Assembly (NCBI RefSeq): GCF_000429685.1
Contig: NZ_AUCI01000022.1
Location: 1-54,937 of the forward strand
Direction of reading: 5' to 3'
Source: Salibacterium aidingense DSM 18341
GTDB taxonomy: Bacteria; Bacillota; Bacilli; Bacillales; Marinococcaceae
Length of the DNA stretch: 54,937 nt
A model generated the notes under the pieces. The model saw only the letters and a program-made list of their open reading frames with translations, had not been told where the DNA came from and did no database searches. The position numbers were made by a program, and so were the translations under genes. Positions 1 to 7,523 of this stretch are shown one piece after another; the stretch's first letter is position 1; every line of letters begins with the position of its first letter.

Positions 1-49
1 TTTGGTGGTATCGGGGGGGGATCGTCTGGTACTTCAGAAGAGGCGTGGT

Positions 50-71
50 GGGTCTGGTTTTATAAAAAAAA
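50..71. repeat. Direct repeat copy A (22 bp)
   Basis: An exact 22-bp match to positions 1063-1084, running from GGGTCTGG through TTTTATA into an A tract. A GAGGC-like sequence precedes both copies, so the similarity is about 30 bp overall. On the minus strand it is a T-rich tract of the kind that follows a terminator stem. The pair brackets about 1 kb holding a broken gene and a structured region. Confidence 0.75.
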
Positions 72-100
72 CGAGTCTGGGACAAAACATTACCAAGGAC

Positions 101-142
101 AAAAAATCCGAACGATTTCTTCCATAAATCGTTCGGATTTTT
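101..142. terminator. Bidirectional intrinsic terminator hairpin
   Basis: A perfect 17-bp stem (102-118 with 126-142) has arms beginning AAAAATCCGAACG and a 7-nt loop. The arms start with an A run and end with a T run, so it could terminate transcripts from either side. It lies just downstream, on the minus strand, of the structured region and the palindromic repeat. It is preceded at 73-84 by GAGTCTGGGACA. Confidence 0.75.
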
Positions 143-162
143 GTGTATTGTTCTATCGCTGC

Positions 163-273
163 GTCAAAATAGGTCGCTTTCCGCGGGCACGGCTCGAGCC
201 TCCTCGGAAGAAAGCCACTTCCTGCGGGGTCTCGAGACTCGTGCTTTTCCCGCAGGAGTCGACCTATTTTGAC
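163..273. repeat. 111-bp imperfect palindromic element
   Basis: The outer arms are a perfect 14-bp inverted repeat (163-176 GTCAAAATAGGTCG and 260-273). Inside are further self-complementary G+C-rich segments: CCGCGGGCACGGCTCGAG near 181-198 faces CTCGAGACTCGTGC near 231-244, and CTCCTCGG faces CCGCAGGAG. No open frame fits it. From memory, elements with this CCGCGGGC..CTCGAG pattern recur between genes in Bacillaceae genomes; that is recollection, not a search. It probably forms one long hairpin in RNA or a cruciform in DNA. Confidence 0.6.
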
Positions 274-365
274 TCCGCTGAATGGACGTTCTTGTTATAT
301 AAACCCTAAGATGTCCGTTTTACTAATTTTTCTTTCGTTTGGCCCAACCACCTTCTCTATTCAGC

Positions 366-516
366 CGAGACCGGCCACGGAGACTCCAGATTCACTTGGT
401 AATGCGATCTTCTTTACCAAGTGAGCTGAAGCCGTTCCCATGGAATGCGCAGGGACCGGGTGCAGCTTGTTTTGTTCGGGTTTTCGGCCAGCTCCTATCC
501 TTCTGTCCCGGTCTCG
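366..516 (-). ncRNA. Candidate structured RNA with competing helices
   Basis: A 9-bp helix closes the segment (366-374 CGAGACCGG with 508-516 CCGGTCTCG). Within it is a perfect 11-bp hairpin (392-402 TCACTTGGTAA with 414-424). A third arm near 449-457 (GGGACCGGG) can pair through GACCGGG with CCCGGTC at 507-513, the same bases used by the outer helix, so two folds exclude each other. The strand is inferred from the surrounding minus-strand genes: the segment begins 7 nt past the stop of the broken gene at 523-935. A plus-strand frame crosses it (339-551) but has no ribosome-binding site and does not resemble a protein. I do not recognise an RNA family. Confidence 0.4.
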
Positions 517-522
517 CTGCTG

Positions 523-935
523 TTATACGTCGACACCGAAAGTTGATTTGATTTTCGTTTTCATGGTTTTGGTGATTTCTTCGTCTCGAATATTTTCTCC
601 GTGCCAGGCATAAAAGAAGCGTTCTATTAATTCGTCTTTCGGCATGATGAGAATAGCCTCGATTTCATCCTCAAGTTCTTCGTCATAGTTCCTCCTGGCT
701 TCTTCTCTTGATTCGAACAGGTATTATTTGATCCCCTTCTGTCATCTGAGCCATGACATCCTCGGTTAGTTCGAACTCAAGGGTGACATACCCCTGTTTA
801 GCGTAAGCAAACAGCCCGTTTTCTTTCTCGATGATATCCATGTCGACAATGAGCTCTTCGGGGTTATTGACGTTATAGGCACCACGGTCCAAAAAAAAAG
901 ATGGTGGATTTTTGTTTGATCGTTTCGATATCCAT
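523..935 (-). pseudogene. Unknown gene broken by two frameshifts
   Basis: An AGGAGG ribosome-binding site lies 8 nt upstream of ATG at 935. The reading runs MDIETIKQKSTIFF, then breaks at a nine-base homopolymer (891-899); removing one base restores LDRGAYNVNNPEEL and about 57 further sensible residues. A second break lies near 721-730 (one extra base), after which the other frame reads LFESREEARRNYDEELEDE and so on to a stop at 523. The repaired protein is about 137 residues, acidic at its C-terminus, with no motif I know. A second in-frame start (GTG at 1016, AAGGAGG 7 nt upstream) would add 27 residues. Two slips this close argue for decay, unless they are sequencing errors in a homopolymer. 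No function is assigned. Confidence 0.6.
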
Positions 936-1062
936 AGGAAAGGCCTCCTTTAATACTATTGTCTTTGTTTTATGTGCCGGCCCCGGAGCATAGCGACGGG
1001 GCATCATTGCAGTCACAATTAAACCTCCTTGTTCTGTTTCTGGTTTTTGAGAGGCACGGGGC

Positions 1063-1084
1063 GGGTCTGGTTTTATAAAAAAAA
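1063..1084. repeat. Direct repeat copy B (22 bp)
   Basis: Identical to 50-71. Here its A run, read on the minus strand as T's, forms the U-tract of the terminator that follows the XRE gene. The arrangement suggests duplication of a terminator end, perhaps during insertion of the intervening 1 kb. Confidence 0.75.
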
Positions 1085-1117
1085 GAACCGACAGCTTTAG
1101 AAAAGCCGATCGGTTTA
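1080..1117 (-). terminator. Terminator after the XRE antitoxin gene
   Basis: On the minus strand, AACCGA and GCTTT arms pair with AAAGC and TCGGTT, followed by CTTTTTTTT. Arm and loop sequences resemble the truA terminator at 2033-2070, so the two may descend from one duplicated hairpin. Confidence 0.7.
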
Positions 1118-1423
1118 GGATTTTAAGGACGGTTTATTGGCAGCCGTCTCTCGATATAACTGGGGGATATCTTCTTTTGGAACACCCAATGCTCGAAAGA
1201 TTTTTTCGTACGTCTGAACCCCCAGGTTGGAGGAGCCACCTTCGGCGCGATGGATCGTTTTCACGCCTACGCCAGCCATTGTTGCTAATTGTTTTTGGGT
1301 GAGATCACGATCCATTCGGTACGAAAAGATGGTGTTTCCATACGCAGCACTAATACCATAGAAAAACGATTCCGTTTCGGGTATCTCTTGGATGATATCA
1401 TCGGTTCGAGTGAGGTCTCTCAT
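1115..1423 (-). CDS. XRE-family HTH protein, probable antitoxin
   Basis: A 102-residue protein with a Cro/C1-type helix-turn-helix at about residues 41-63 (LTQKQLATMAGVGVKTIHRA) and a short acidic N-terminal arm (residues 8-18) of the kind that can bind a toxin. GGAGGAG lies a few bases upstream of the ATG. It follows the remains of a Gp49/HigB-like toxin gene (1457-1920), the toxin-then-antitoxin order of HigBA-like pairs. In such pairs the second protein binds the toxin and represses the shared promoter by DNA binding. This gene is intact while its partner is broken, as expected when an antitoxin outlives a dead toxin. The HTH class is clear; the antitoxin role is inferred from context. Confidence 0.75.
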   Translation of the reverse strand: MRDLTRTDDIIQEIPETESFFYGISAAYGNTIFSYRMDRDLTQKQLATMAGVGVKTIHRAEGGSSNLGVQTYEKIFRALGVPKEDIPQLYRETAANKPSLKS

Positions 1424-1456
1424 GGTTTTCTCCTCCTTTATCGTTTTAACGTTATA

Positions 1457-1920
1457 TTAGATAAAGCCTTGGATGCGCCCGTACTTTTTGAAAAACTCGG
1501 TACGTTTCATTTCTCATTGGGTTTGTGGGGTTAAATCTGGGTTGTCACTAAAGGCTTTGACAAAGCAGTAGTAAAGTTGATTATTGTAATGTATCGAGAA
1601 GAATGTGGCGCGAATCCATGAATGGTATTCCGGAAAGTCGAGACGCAGCTCGTAAATCGGTTGTTTACGAAGTTCTTTGTATAATGTGAACGTTTTGCTG
1701 TTTCTTTCCCATTATGAGAGATGGCGAGGGTCGTTTCGTGTTTATCTAACTGCACTTTTTTTATACTCTGGGTATAAATCAGCGCTCGTTCGAGAAATAA
1801 TAATTTCACATAACCCGCGGAGCTGTGTTTTGCTTCTGATATTAAATCTTTGCGGAATTGTTCGACTTGTTCGTTTCCGTGTTCGTCTGCGATAGATACG
1901 ACGTGTGCGATCTTTTCCAT
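1457..1920 (-). pseudogene. Broken RelE/HigB (Gp49-like) toxin gene
   Basis: The first 76 residues from ATG at 1920 (MEKIAHVVSIADEHGNEQVE...) read normally to GKETAK. One base seems missing from the T run at 1693-1696 (plus strand). With it restored, the frame continues TFTLYKELRKQPIYELRLDF, then WIRATFFSIHYNNQLYYCFV and KAFSDNPDLTP, the ELR..FR..Y pattern and C-terminal beta strand of Gp49/HigB-type ribonuclease toxins. A TGA at 1516-1514 then interrupts the frame; 18 more open codons (EMKRTEFFKKYGRIQGFI) run to TAA at 1457, so the TGA may be a second lesion or the true stop. As it stands the frame makes 129 residues with a nonsense tail. No good Shine-Dalgarno precedes the start. Family assignment rests on pattern only. 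Confidence 0.65.
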
Positions 1921-2032
1921 ACAGTATATCATATATGGCGCAAATAGTGAAAAAATAAACGCTATATATGAAAGCCTCCCCCTTTATGCCTGATATTATA
2001 CATACCCTGTTGATTGTACCAAAAAAGTCAAA

Positions 2033-2070
2033 AAAAGAACCGACAGCCTTTTAGAAAGACGGTCGGTTCA
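2033..2070 (-). terminator. Terminator closing the ribosomal/ECF/truA cluster
   Basis: The minus-strand arms GAACCGAC and GTCGGTTC form an 8-bp stem with extra pairs in the loop, followed by TTTTTTT. It lies about 70 bp past the truA stop and marks the end of the long co-directional cluster. Between it and truA (2071-2138) I see nothing coding. Confidence 0.8.
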
Positions 2071-2138
2071 GGGTGTTAGACAGCCACGGTCTGTTGTTGT
2101 TTTGATTCTACACTCGGATTCGTTGTTCCAGGCCTTTT

Positions 2139-2879
2139 TTATTTATAGCGGACTTCCCATAAATACAGGGCGTGTCCGGGGGCTGTGTTACCGGCTGCCT
2201 GGCGCGACCGGGCCTGGATGATGCCGGGGACATCTTCGGCCTGCCGCAGCCCTTTTCCGACTTCCAGCAGGGTGCCTGTCATTATGCGAACCATGTTATA
2301 GAGAAAACCACTGCCTCTGAATGTGAAGTGAAGTTCATCCCCGTTTTCTTCCACTTTCACTTCGTGGACGGTCCTTACCATGTCCACAACATCCGTACGC
2401 GAGGCACAGAATGAAGAAAAATCATAGGTCCCCGTCATATAGGCGGCCGCTTTTTTTATTTCATTCCGGTCGATGGGATAAGGGTAAAAATAAACATAAT
2501 TGCGTCGGAAAATATCTTTCTCCCTGGCAGCGTGCACCCGGTACCAATATGTTTTTTCCACAGCATCAAACCGGGCATGAAACGAAGAATCAGTATATAC
2601 CGCCTGCTTCACCTGAACATCGGGAGCAAGAAGCTGATTGATTGCTTTTGGCCATTTTTCTTCTGGGACCGCAAGGGGTGTATCAAAATGAAGGACCTGC
2701 CCGATCGCGTGCACGGAAGAATCGGTTCTGCCGGAGGATACCACCGGCACATGGTCCCCTTTATGAATCTTTGTCAGCACTCGTTCCATTTCCTGCTGCA
2801 CCGTTCGTTTTCCGGGCTGAACCTGCCATCCCGAAAAGTCCGTACCATCATAACTGATTATTGCTTTTACTCTCCGCAT
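2139..2879 (-). CDS. truA: tRNA pseudouridine(38-40) synthase TruA
   Basis: A 246-residue cytosolic enzyme that isomerises uridines 38, 39 and 40 in the anticodon stem-loop of many tRNAs. The family signature GRTDSSVHA at residues 50-58 contains the catalytic aspartate (D53), and FRGSGFLYNMVR near residue 195 is the second conserved block. The ATG at 2879 is chosen because AAGGAG lies 8 nt upstream; the GTG two codons earlier is too close to it. It follows ecfT by 12 nt, so it is probably translated from the same message. In Bacillus rplM and rpsI come next; here a terminator follows instead. Confidence 0.95.
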   Translation of the reverse strand: MRRVKAIISYDGTDFSGWQVQPGKRTVQQEMERVLTKIHKGDHVPVVSSGRTDSSVHAIGQVLHFDTPLAVPEEKWPKAINQLLAPDVQVKQAVYTDSSFHARFDAVEKTYWYRVHAAREKDIFRRNYVYFYPYPIDRNEIKKAAAYMTGTYDFSSFCASRTDVVDMVRTVHEVKVEENGDELHFTFRGSGFLYNMVRIMTGTLLEVGKGLRQAEDVPGIIQARSRQAAGNTAPGHALYLWEVRYK

Positions 2880-2891
2880 TGCCACCTCTCC

Positions 2892-3689
2892 TTATTTCCC
2901 GAAAAAAACCAATAGAGCACTCAGCGAGACAACAAGAAGACAGGCTGTGGTGTCCCGCCAGCCCCATATTAACTGTCTTAGTTTTGACCGTCCTTCCCCC
3001 CCATTGTATCCTCTCGCCTCCATCGCCAGGGCAAGGTCCTCTGCCCGTTTGAAGGCCCGCACAAACAAGGGCACCAGAAGTGCTGTGAAAGCCTGTGCAC
3101 GCGTTTTGAAGGAGCCTTGATGAAAGGATGCTCCTCTCGCTGTCTGCGCCTTCACAATCTTCTCTGTTTCCTGCAGAAGGGTAGGGATAAACCGAATCGC
3201 AATCGACATCATTAAAGCAACCTCATGAGCCGGGATTCCAATACGTTTTAAAGGGGTAAGCAGCTGCTCCAGTGCATCCGTTAAATCAATCGGACTGGTG
3301 GTCAGTGTTAACAACGAGGTCACAAACACAAGCAGCAGAAGCCGCAGCCCAATGAAGGCCCCCTGTTCCACTCCGCCCGCGTATAAAGTGAAAACTCCCG
3401 CGGAAACAAGCGCTTCTCCCTCCTGTGTAAAAAGCGCATGCAGAAAAAATGTAAAAAGGATTAATAGAAATATCGGAACCATCCCTTTTCGCATATAACG
3501 AAATGACACGCCGGATAAAAAATAAGCGGACAGGGCCGCTGCCCAGAGCACTCCATATCCAAACCAGGTGTCCATCATAAAAATCGTGAAAACAAACACA
3601 AAAACGGTCCCCAGTTTGGCCCTGGCATCCATGTGGTGTAAAAAAGAACGGCCTGGAAGGTACTGTCCGATAATGACATGTTCAAACAT
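2892..3689 (-). CDS. ecfT: ECF transporter transmembrane subunit EcfT
   Basis: A 265-residue integral membrane protein, the shared scaffold of group II energy-coupling-factor transporters. It joins the two ATPases to interchangeable vitamin-binding S subunits. Hydrophobic segments lie at about residues 28-60, 70-90, 110-130 and near the C-terminus (240-262). Two Ala-Arg-Gly signatures (QTARGAS near 183 and MEARGYN near 223) mark the cytoplasmic coupling helices that dock into EcfA1 and EcfA2. The start overlaps the ecfA2 stop by 8 nt, consistent with coupled translation. No S subunit is encoded here, as is usual for this shared module. Confidence 0.93.
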   Translation of the reverse strand: MFEHVIIGQYLPGRSFLHHMDARAKLGTVFVFVFTIFMMDTWFGYGVLWAAALSAYFLSGVSFRYMRKGMVPIFLLILFTFFLHALFTQEGEALVSAGVFTLYAGGVEQGAFIGLRLLLLVFVTSLLTLTTSPIDLTDALEQLLTPLKRIGIPAHEVALMMSIAIRFIPTLLQETEKIVKAQTARGASFHQGSFKTRAQAFTALLVPLFVRAFKRAEDLALAMEARGYNGGEGRSKLRQLIWGWRDTTACLLVVSLSALLVFFGK

Positions 3690-4566
3690 CCACCTTCCTC
3701 CTTGTCCGTTGAAGTGTCCTGAACTGCCGGATTTCCTTCACAGCTTCTTCCGGAGATAAAGAATAAGACGAAAAAGAACAGCCTGTTTCCTCTTCGATTT
3801 GTTTTAATACGCGGACCCTCTCCGGAATATCTAAATCGAGAGCCTTCAGTTCTGATTCTCTTTCATATATTTCCTGCGGTCTTCCTTCCATGCTCACCTG
3901 TCCCTCTTCCATAACAATCACGTGTTCTGCGAGCCGCGCCGCTTCCTCCATCTGATGGGTAATCAGGATCACCGTGGTCCCATGCACATGATGCCATTCC
4001 TGAAATAGTGTCATCATATCTTCCTGTCCCTGAGGGTCGAGGCCTGCGGTCGGCTCATCCAATATGAGAAGCTCCGGTTCCATGGCCAGGACCCCTGCGA
4101 TCGCTGTTCTTCTCATCTGGCCGCCGCTTAGATCAAAAGGAGAACGCGGCAGAAAAGATTCATCCAGGCCTACCTGTTCGAGCAGCTGAGGAAGCTTTTT
4201 CTTCATTTTTTCCATCGACAGACCAATATTTTTTGGGCCAAACAAAATATCTTTTTCTACCGTTTCTTCAAACAGTTGATGCTCTGGGTACTGAAAAACC
4301 ATCCCAACTTTTCGCCGCAGGGTATTTAGTGTTTTTCGTTTTGTTTTAGGATGGATCACCTGTCCGCCAATTTCAAGTTTTCCTGCAGAAGGCTTCAGCA
4401 GTCCATTCATATGCTGCACCAAAGTTGATTTGCCAGAACCTGTTCGTCCGATAACCGCAGAAAAAGACCCTTCTGGAAAAGCAAGGGTCACCTCTTGAAG
4501 TGCTTTCGTTTCAAACGGTGTATTTGGCATGAAGACATGGCTTAACTGCTGGATGGTGACATTCAT
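3682..4566 (-). CDS. ecfA2: ECF transporter ATPase EcfA2
   Basis: A 294-residue ABC ATPase of the energy-coupling factor. Walker A is GRTGSGKST, the Q-loop region reads VFQYPEHQLF, the ABC signature is LSGGQMRR, Walker B is LLILDEPT and the switch histidine lies in LITHQMEE. The open frame extends 44 codons upstream, but MNVTIQQLSHVF at 4566 is chosen because it overlaps the ecfA1 stop as ATGA, the usual arrangement, and because homologues begin here. The product pairs with EcfA1 to power vitamin and metal uptake with EcfT. Confidence 0.95.
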   Translation of the reverse strand: MNVTIQQLSHVFMPNTPFETKALQEVTLAFPEGSFSAVIGRTGSGKSTLVQHMNGLLKPSAGKLEIGGQVIHPKTKRKTLNTLRRKVGMVFQYPEHQLFEETVEKDILFGPKNIGLSMEKMKKKLPQLLEQVGLDESFLPRSPFDLSGGQMRRTAIAGVLAMEPELLILDEPTAGLDPQGQEDMMTLFQEWHHVHGTTVILITHQMEEAARLAEHVIVMEEGQVSMEGRPQEIYERESELKALDLDIPERVRVLKQIEEETGCSFSSYSLSPEEAVKEIRQFRTLQRTRRKVDV

Positions 4567-5375
4567 TTTCTTACCGCCTTTTGAATGATCTTCTCTATTC
4601 CCGGATTTGAAGGATTTATCTTTTTTAAGGCATGTATCAGACCAAGGGAATAAGGCAGCGGCATGTTCAACCGGGCAAGCTTTTCCGGGGCCTTCCATAG
4701 CTCTTCCGCAGGCCAGTCATGCACCAGTCTTCCTTCTTCCATATACCACACTCTATCTGCTTGTAAAGCTTCATGCAGATGATGAGTGACTGAAAGAATC
4801 GTCATTTCTTTTTCATCATGAAGATGACGGATCGTCTGCATGACGTCCTCTCTCCCCGTAGGATCCAGCATGGAAGTCGCCTCATCCAATACCAGGATAT
4901 CAGGCTGCAACGCCAGCACGCCTGCCATCGCGGCCCTCTGCTTTTGCCCTCCAGATAACCGGTGGGGTTCGGAATCTAAAAGCTGGCTGATTCCGGTCTG
5001 ACTCGCAGCATAGGCGATGCGCCTTTCCATTTCCAGACGTTCTATCCCCGCATTTTCCATGCCAAACGCGATATCATCCCGTACGGTGGGAGCAACAAAT
5101 TGGTGGTCAGGGTTTTGAAAAACCATTCCTACCTGGCGTCGGATGAACGGAAGGGTTCCGCTTGCAGCGGTATTTTGTCCGTAAACAGCAACGGTTCCCT
5201 CGGATGGAAGCAGCAGTCCATTAACCAGGCGGGAGAGGGTTGATTTTCCGGAGCCATTCGCTCCAATGACCGCTGCCCATTCTCCTTGGTGAAGCGTAGC
5301 ATGGACCCCTTTAATAACAGAGGGGGCCTTCTCCTCGTATTGATAGTATACATGATGAAAGGTTACTGCTTCCAT
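4563..5375 (-). CDS. ecfA1: ECF transporter ATPase EcfA1
   Basis: A 270-residue ABC ATPase, partner of EcfA2. Walker A is GANGSGKST (near residue 39), the Q-loop is VFQNPDHQF, the signature LSGGQKQR, Walker B ILVLDEAT and the switch histidine SVTHHLHEA. It is the first gene of the ecfA1-ecfA2-ecfT-truA unit, separated from rplQ by a terminator (5464-5511) and an A+T-rich stretch with an inverted repeat. The module probably has its own promoter there, although no clean -35/-10 pair stands out. Confidence 0.95.
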   Translation of the reverse strand: MEAVTFHHVYYQYEEKAPSVIKGVHATLHQGEWAAVIGANGSGKSTLSRLVNGLLLPSEGTVAVYGQNTAASGTLPFIRRQVGMVFQNPDHQFVAPTVRDDIAFGMENAGIERLEMERRIAYAASQTGISQLLDSEPHRLSGGQKQRAAMAGVLALQPDILVLDEATSMLDPTGREDVMQTIRHLHDEKEMTILSVTHHLHEALQADRVWYMEEGRLVHDWPAEELWKAPEKLARLNMPLPYSLGLIHALKKINPSNPGIEKIIQKAVRK

Positions 5376-5409
5376 GATTATCCCCCTACTGCTTCTAAAT
5401 CATCAATGA

Positions 5410-5449
5410 TTAAATGTTAACATATATTATAAAAGGTTAACAATTTAAT
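5410..5449. repeat. Inverted repeat upstream of ecfA1 (possible operator)
   Basis: TTAAATGTTAAC and GTTAACAATTTAA form a dyad with one extra base in one arm. It surrounds TATAAT (minus strand) and lies 35-75 bp upstream of the ecfA1 start. A protein-binding role is only a suggestion; A+T-rich promoters produce such dyads by chance. Confidence 0.35.
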
Positions 5450-5463
5450 TTTTAAAGGAGCAT

Positions 5464-5511
5464 AAAAAAAGGGCACAGACGTCTGACCAACATAGGTACT
5501 GTCCTGCCCTT
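5464..5511 (-). terminator. Terminator after rplQ
   Basis: On the minus strand AAGGGCA and ACAG pair with CTG and TGCCCTT across a loop of about 25 nt, followed by TTTTTTT. It lies about 55 bp past the rplQ stop and ends the alpha operon. Confidence 0.8.
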
Positions 5512-5567
5512 GCAATCATATTTATATAGGTAACTGTCCTCAAAAAGAAAGCATAAACGTCCTGCGT

Positions 5568-5933
5568 TTATACAAATTCAATGATAGCCAATTCGGCGGA
5601 GTCTCCACGGCGCGGACCTGCCTTCAATACGCGGGTATAACCGCCCTGACGCTCTTCATAGCGAGGTGCAATATCGTCAAACAGTTTTTGCACGGCATCC
5701 TGATTGTTTTCCTCATCCGCTATTTCTTTGCGGATCACCTGCGCCGCTTGTCGACGAGCATGCAGATCGCCGCGTTTTCCCAGTGTTACCATCTTCTCGA
5801 TGATAGGACGGAGTTCCTTGGCTTTGGCTTCCGTCGTTTCAATGCGCTCATTAATAATGAGATCTGTTGCCAGATCACGGAAGAGTGCTTTACGGGCAGA
5901 ACTGTCACGTCCTAGTTTTGCATATGCAGACAT
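5568..5933 (-). CDS. rplQ: 50S ribosomal protein L17
   Basis: A 121-residue large-subunit protein near the peptide exit. The family core is seen in [33 protein letters not shown] and the C-terminal [12 protein letters not shown] and LAIIEFV. The start MSAYAKLGR at 5933 is preferred over an ATG nine codons upstream because GGAGG precedes it at good spacing and homologues start here. Last gene of the rpoA-rplQ pair. Confidence 0.96.
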   Translation of the reverse strand: MSAYAKLGRDSSARKALFRDLATDLIINERIETTEAKAKELRPIIEKMVTLGKRGDLHARRQAAQVIRKEIADEENNQDAVQKLFDDIAPRYEERQGGYTRVLKAGPRRGDSAELAIIEFV

Positions 5934-5975
5934 GTATATTTCCCTCCTTTTCCGGGACACTAAGGATACCTTGGA

Positions 5976-6920
5976 TTAGTCTTCTTTGCGGAGACCGAGA
6001 CCAAGTTCACCCAGTTTTTCCTGTACTTCTTCCAACGATTTACGTCCGAGATTACGGACTTTCATCATATCTTCTTCAGACTTTTGAGTAAGCTCCTGCA
6101 CGGTATTAATACCGGCGCGTTTCAAACAGTTATAAGAACGGACAGATAGATCCAGTTCCTCAATGGTCATTTCCAGAACTTTTTCCTTCTGATCCTCTTC
6201 CTTCTCCACCATGATTTCCGCATTTTGAGCCTGATCTGTCAGTCCGATGAATATATTCAGGTGCTCGTTCATAATTTTAGCGCCCAGCGAAATCGCCTCT
6301 TCCGGGCGGATGCTTCCATCCGTCCATACATCAAGCGTTAGCTTATCATAGTTGGTGATCTGACCGACCCGGGTATTCTCCACTTGATAGTTGACACGAT
6401 CCACCGGCGTATAGATGGAATCAACCGGGAGTACACCAATAGGCAGATCATCACTATTATTTCCATCAGCTGGAACATACCCGCGTCCCCGCTGTGCTGT
6501 AATACGCATATGGAAGTTAGCGCCTTTTGTCAGTGTTGCAATGTGCAAATCTGTATTAAGGATATCCACATCACTATCGTGTGTGATATCTTTAGCCGTC
6601 ACTACACCTTCGCCCTGCGCGTCAATCTCAAGTACTTTCTCTTCATCGGAGTATATCTTCAGAGCCAGCTTTTTTAAGTTCAAGACGATCGTCGTAACGT
6701 CTTCCACGACACCCTCGATCGTCGAGAATTCATGAAGAACGCCGTCAATCTGAACTGTTGTCACAGCAGCCCCTGGAAGGGAGGATAAAAGGATTCGACG
6801 CAAGGAGTTTCCTAAAGTTGTGCCATAACCGCGCTCCAGCGGGTCCACGACAAATTTGCCGTACTTGGCATCTTCGCTTAATTCAACCGGCTCGATATTA
6901 GGCTTTTCGATTTCGATCAT
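5976..6920 (-). CDS. rpoA: RNA polymerase alpha subunit
   Basis: A 314-residue subunit whose dimer nucleates RNA polymerase assembly. The N-terminal domain (about 1-230) shows [20 protein letters not shown], the dimer and beta-contact segment. The linker is acidic (about 228-245). The C-terminal domain (about 250-314) shows [16 protein letters not shown] and [12 protein letters not shown], the helix-hairpin elements that touch UP-element DNA and regulators. Length is normal for Bacillus. The 186-bp gap from rpsK is unusually long for this cluster and may hold a weak internal promoter (TTGTTG, 17 bp, TATAGT on the minus strand). Confidence 0.97.
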   Translation of the reverse strand: MIEIEKPNIEPVELSEDAKYGKFVVDPLERGYGTTLGNSLRRILLSSLPGAAVTTVQIDGVLHEFSTIEGVVEDVTTIVLNLKKLALKIYSDEEKVLEIDAQGEGVVTAKDITHDSDVDILNTDLHIATLTKGANFHMRITAQRGRGYVPADGNNSDDLPIGVLPVDSIYTPVDRVNYQVENTRVGQITNYDKLTLDVWTDGSIRPEEAISLGAKIMNEHLNIFIGLTDQAQNAEIMVEKEEDQKEKVLEMTIEELDLSVRSYNCLKRAGINTVQELTQKSEEDMMKVRNLGRKSLEEVQEKLGELGLGLRKED

Positions 6921-7106
6921 TCTAATTTATACCCTCCTTCAAAACGTCCACACCCCAGAGCTTTCCTTTCAGCCTCTCGGAATGTTGCAATAGGCAGTTC
7001 CCGACTATATGACCAGCCTTACTCGTCAACAATGCGTAAGGGGATCCGTCTTTTGCATAGCCTTACCCATTATTGACACTTCAGGAAAAACTATACTTCA
7101 TTCGGG

Positions 7107-7499
7107 TTACACTCTGCGACGTTTCGGCGGACGGCAGCCATTATGAGGTACCGGAGTCACATCGCGAATGACACTTACATCAAGACCAGCTGCCTGCAGC
7201 GAACGGATGGCCGCTTCACGTCCTGCGCCCGGTCCTTTTACTGCAACTTCAACGGATTTTAGTCCATGCTCCATTCCTGTTTTAGCAGCCGATTCCGCTG
7301 CCATTTGAGCCGCAAAGGGGGTGGATTTCCGGGAACCTTTGAAACCAAGAGCTCCTGCGCTGGCCCAGGATAAAGCATTGCCCTGAACGTCTGTAATCGT
7401 CACAATCGTGTTGTTAAATGTGGAACGAATATGGGCGACGCCGGACTCTATATTCTTACGTTGACGGCGTTTACGGGTGTTTGTTTTTGCTTTAGCCAT
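7107..7499 (-). CDS. rpsK: 30S ribosomal protein S11
   Basis: A 130-residue platform protein of the small subunit. It has a basic N-terminus ([11 protein letters not shown]), the [15 protein letters not shown] strand, [26 protein letters not shown] and the C-terminal [15 protein letters not shown] that contacts 16S rRNA. Full family length. GGAGGT lies upstream of ATG at 7499, 24 bp after rpsM. Confidence 0.97.
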   Translation of the reverse strand: MAKAKTNTRKRRQRKNIESGVAHIRSTFNNTIVTITDVQGNALSWASAGALGFKGSRKSTPFAAQMAAESAAKTGMEHGLKSVEVAVKGPGAGREAAIRSLQAAGLDVSVIRDVTPVPHNGCRPPKRRRV

Positions 7500-7523
7500 A
7501 ATTCATGTACCTCCTTTGCTTTA

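Noticed and set aside
339-551. 70-codon plus-strand open frame over the structured region
   Set aside because: No ribosome-binding site and composition unlike a protein; the base pairing explains the sequence better.
936-1016. Separate leader-peptide gene upstream of the broken gene
   Set aside because: Its frame runs into the gene without a stop, so it is an alternative start, not a separate peptide.
4567-4698. 44-codon N-terminal extension of ecfA2
   Set aside because: Lies within ecfA1, lacks a ribosome-binding site and is absent from homologues; ATGA overlap favours 4566.
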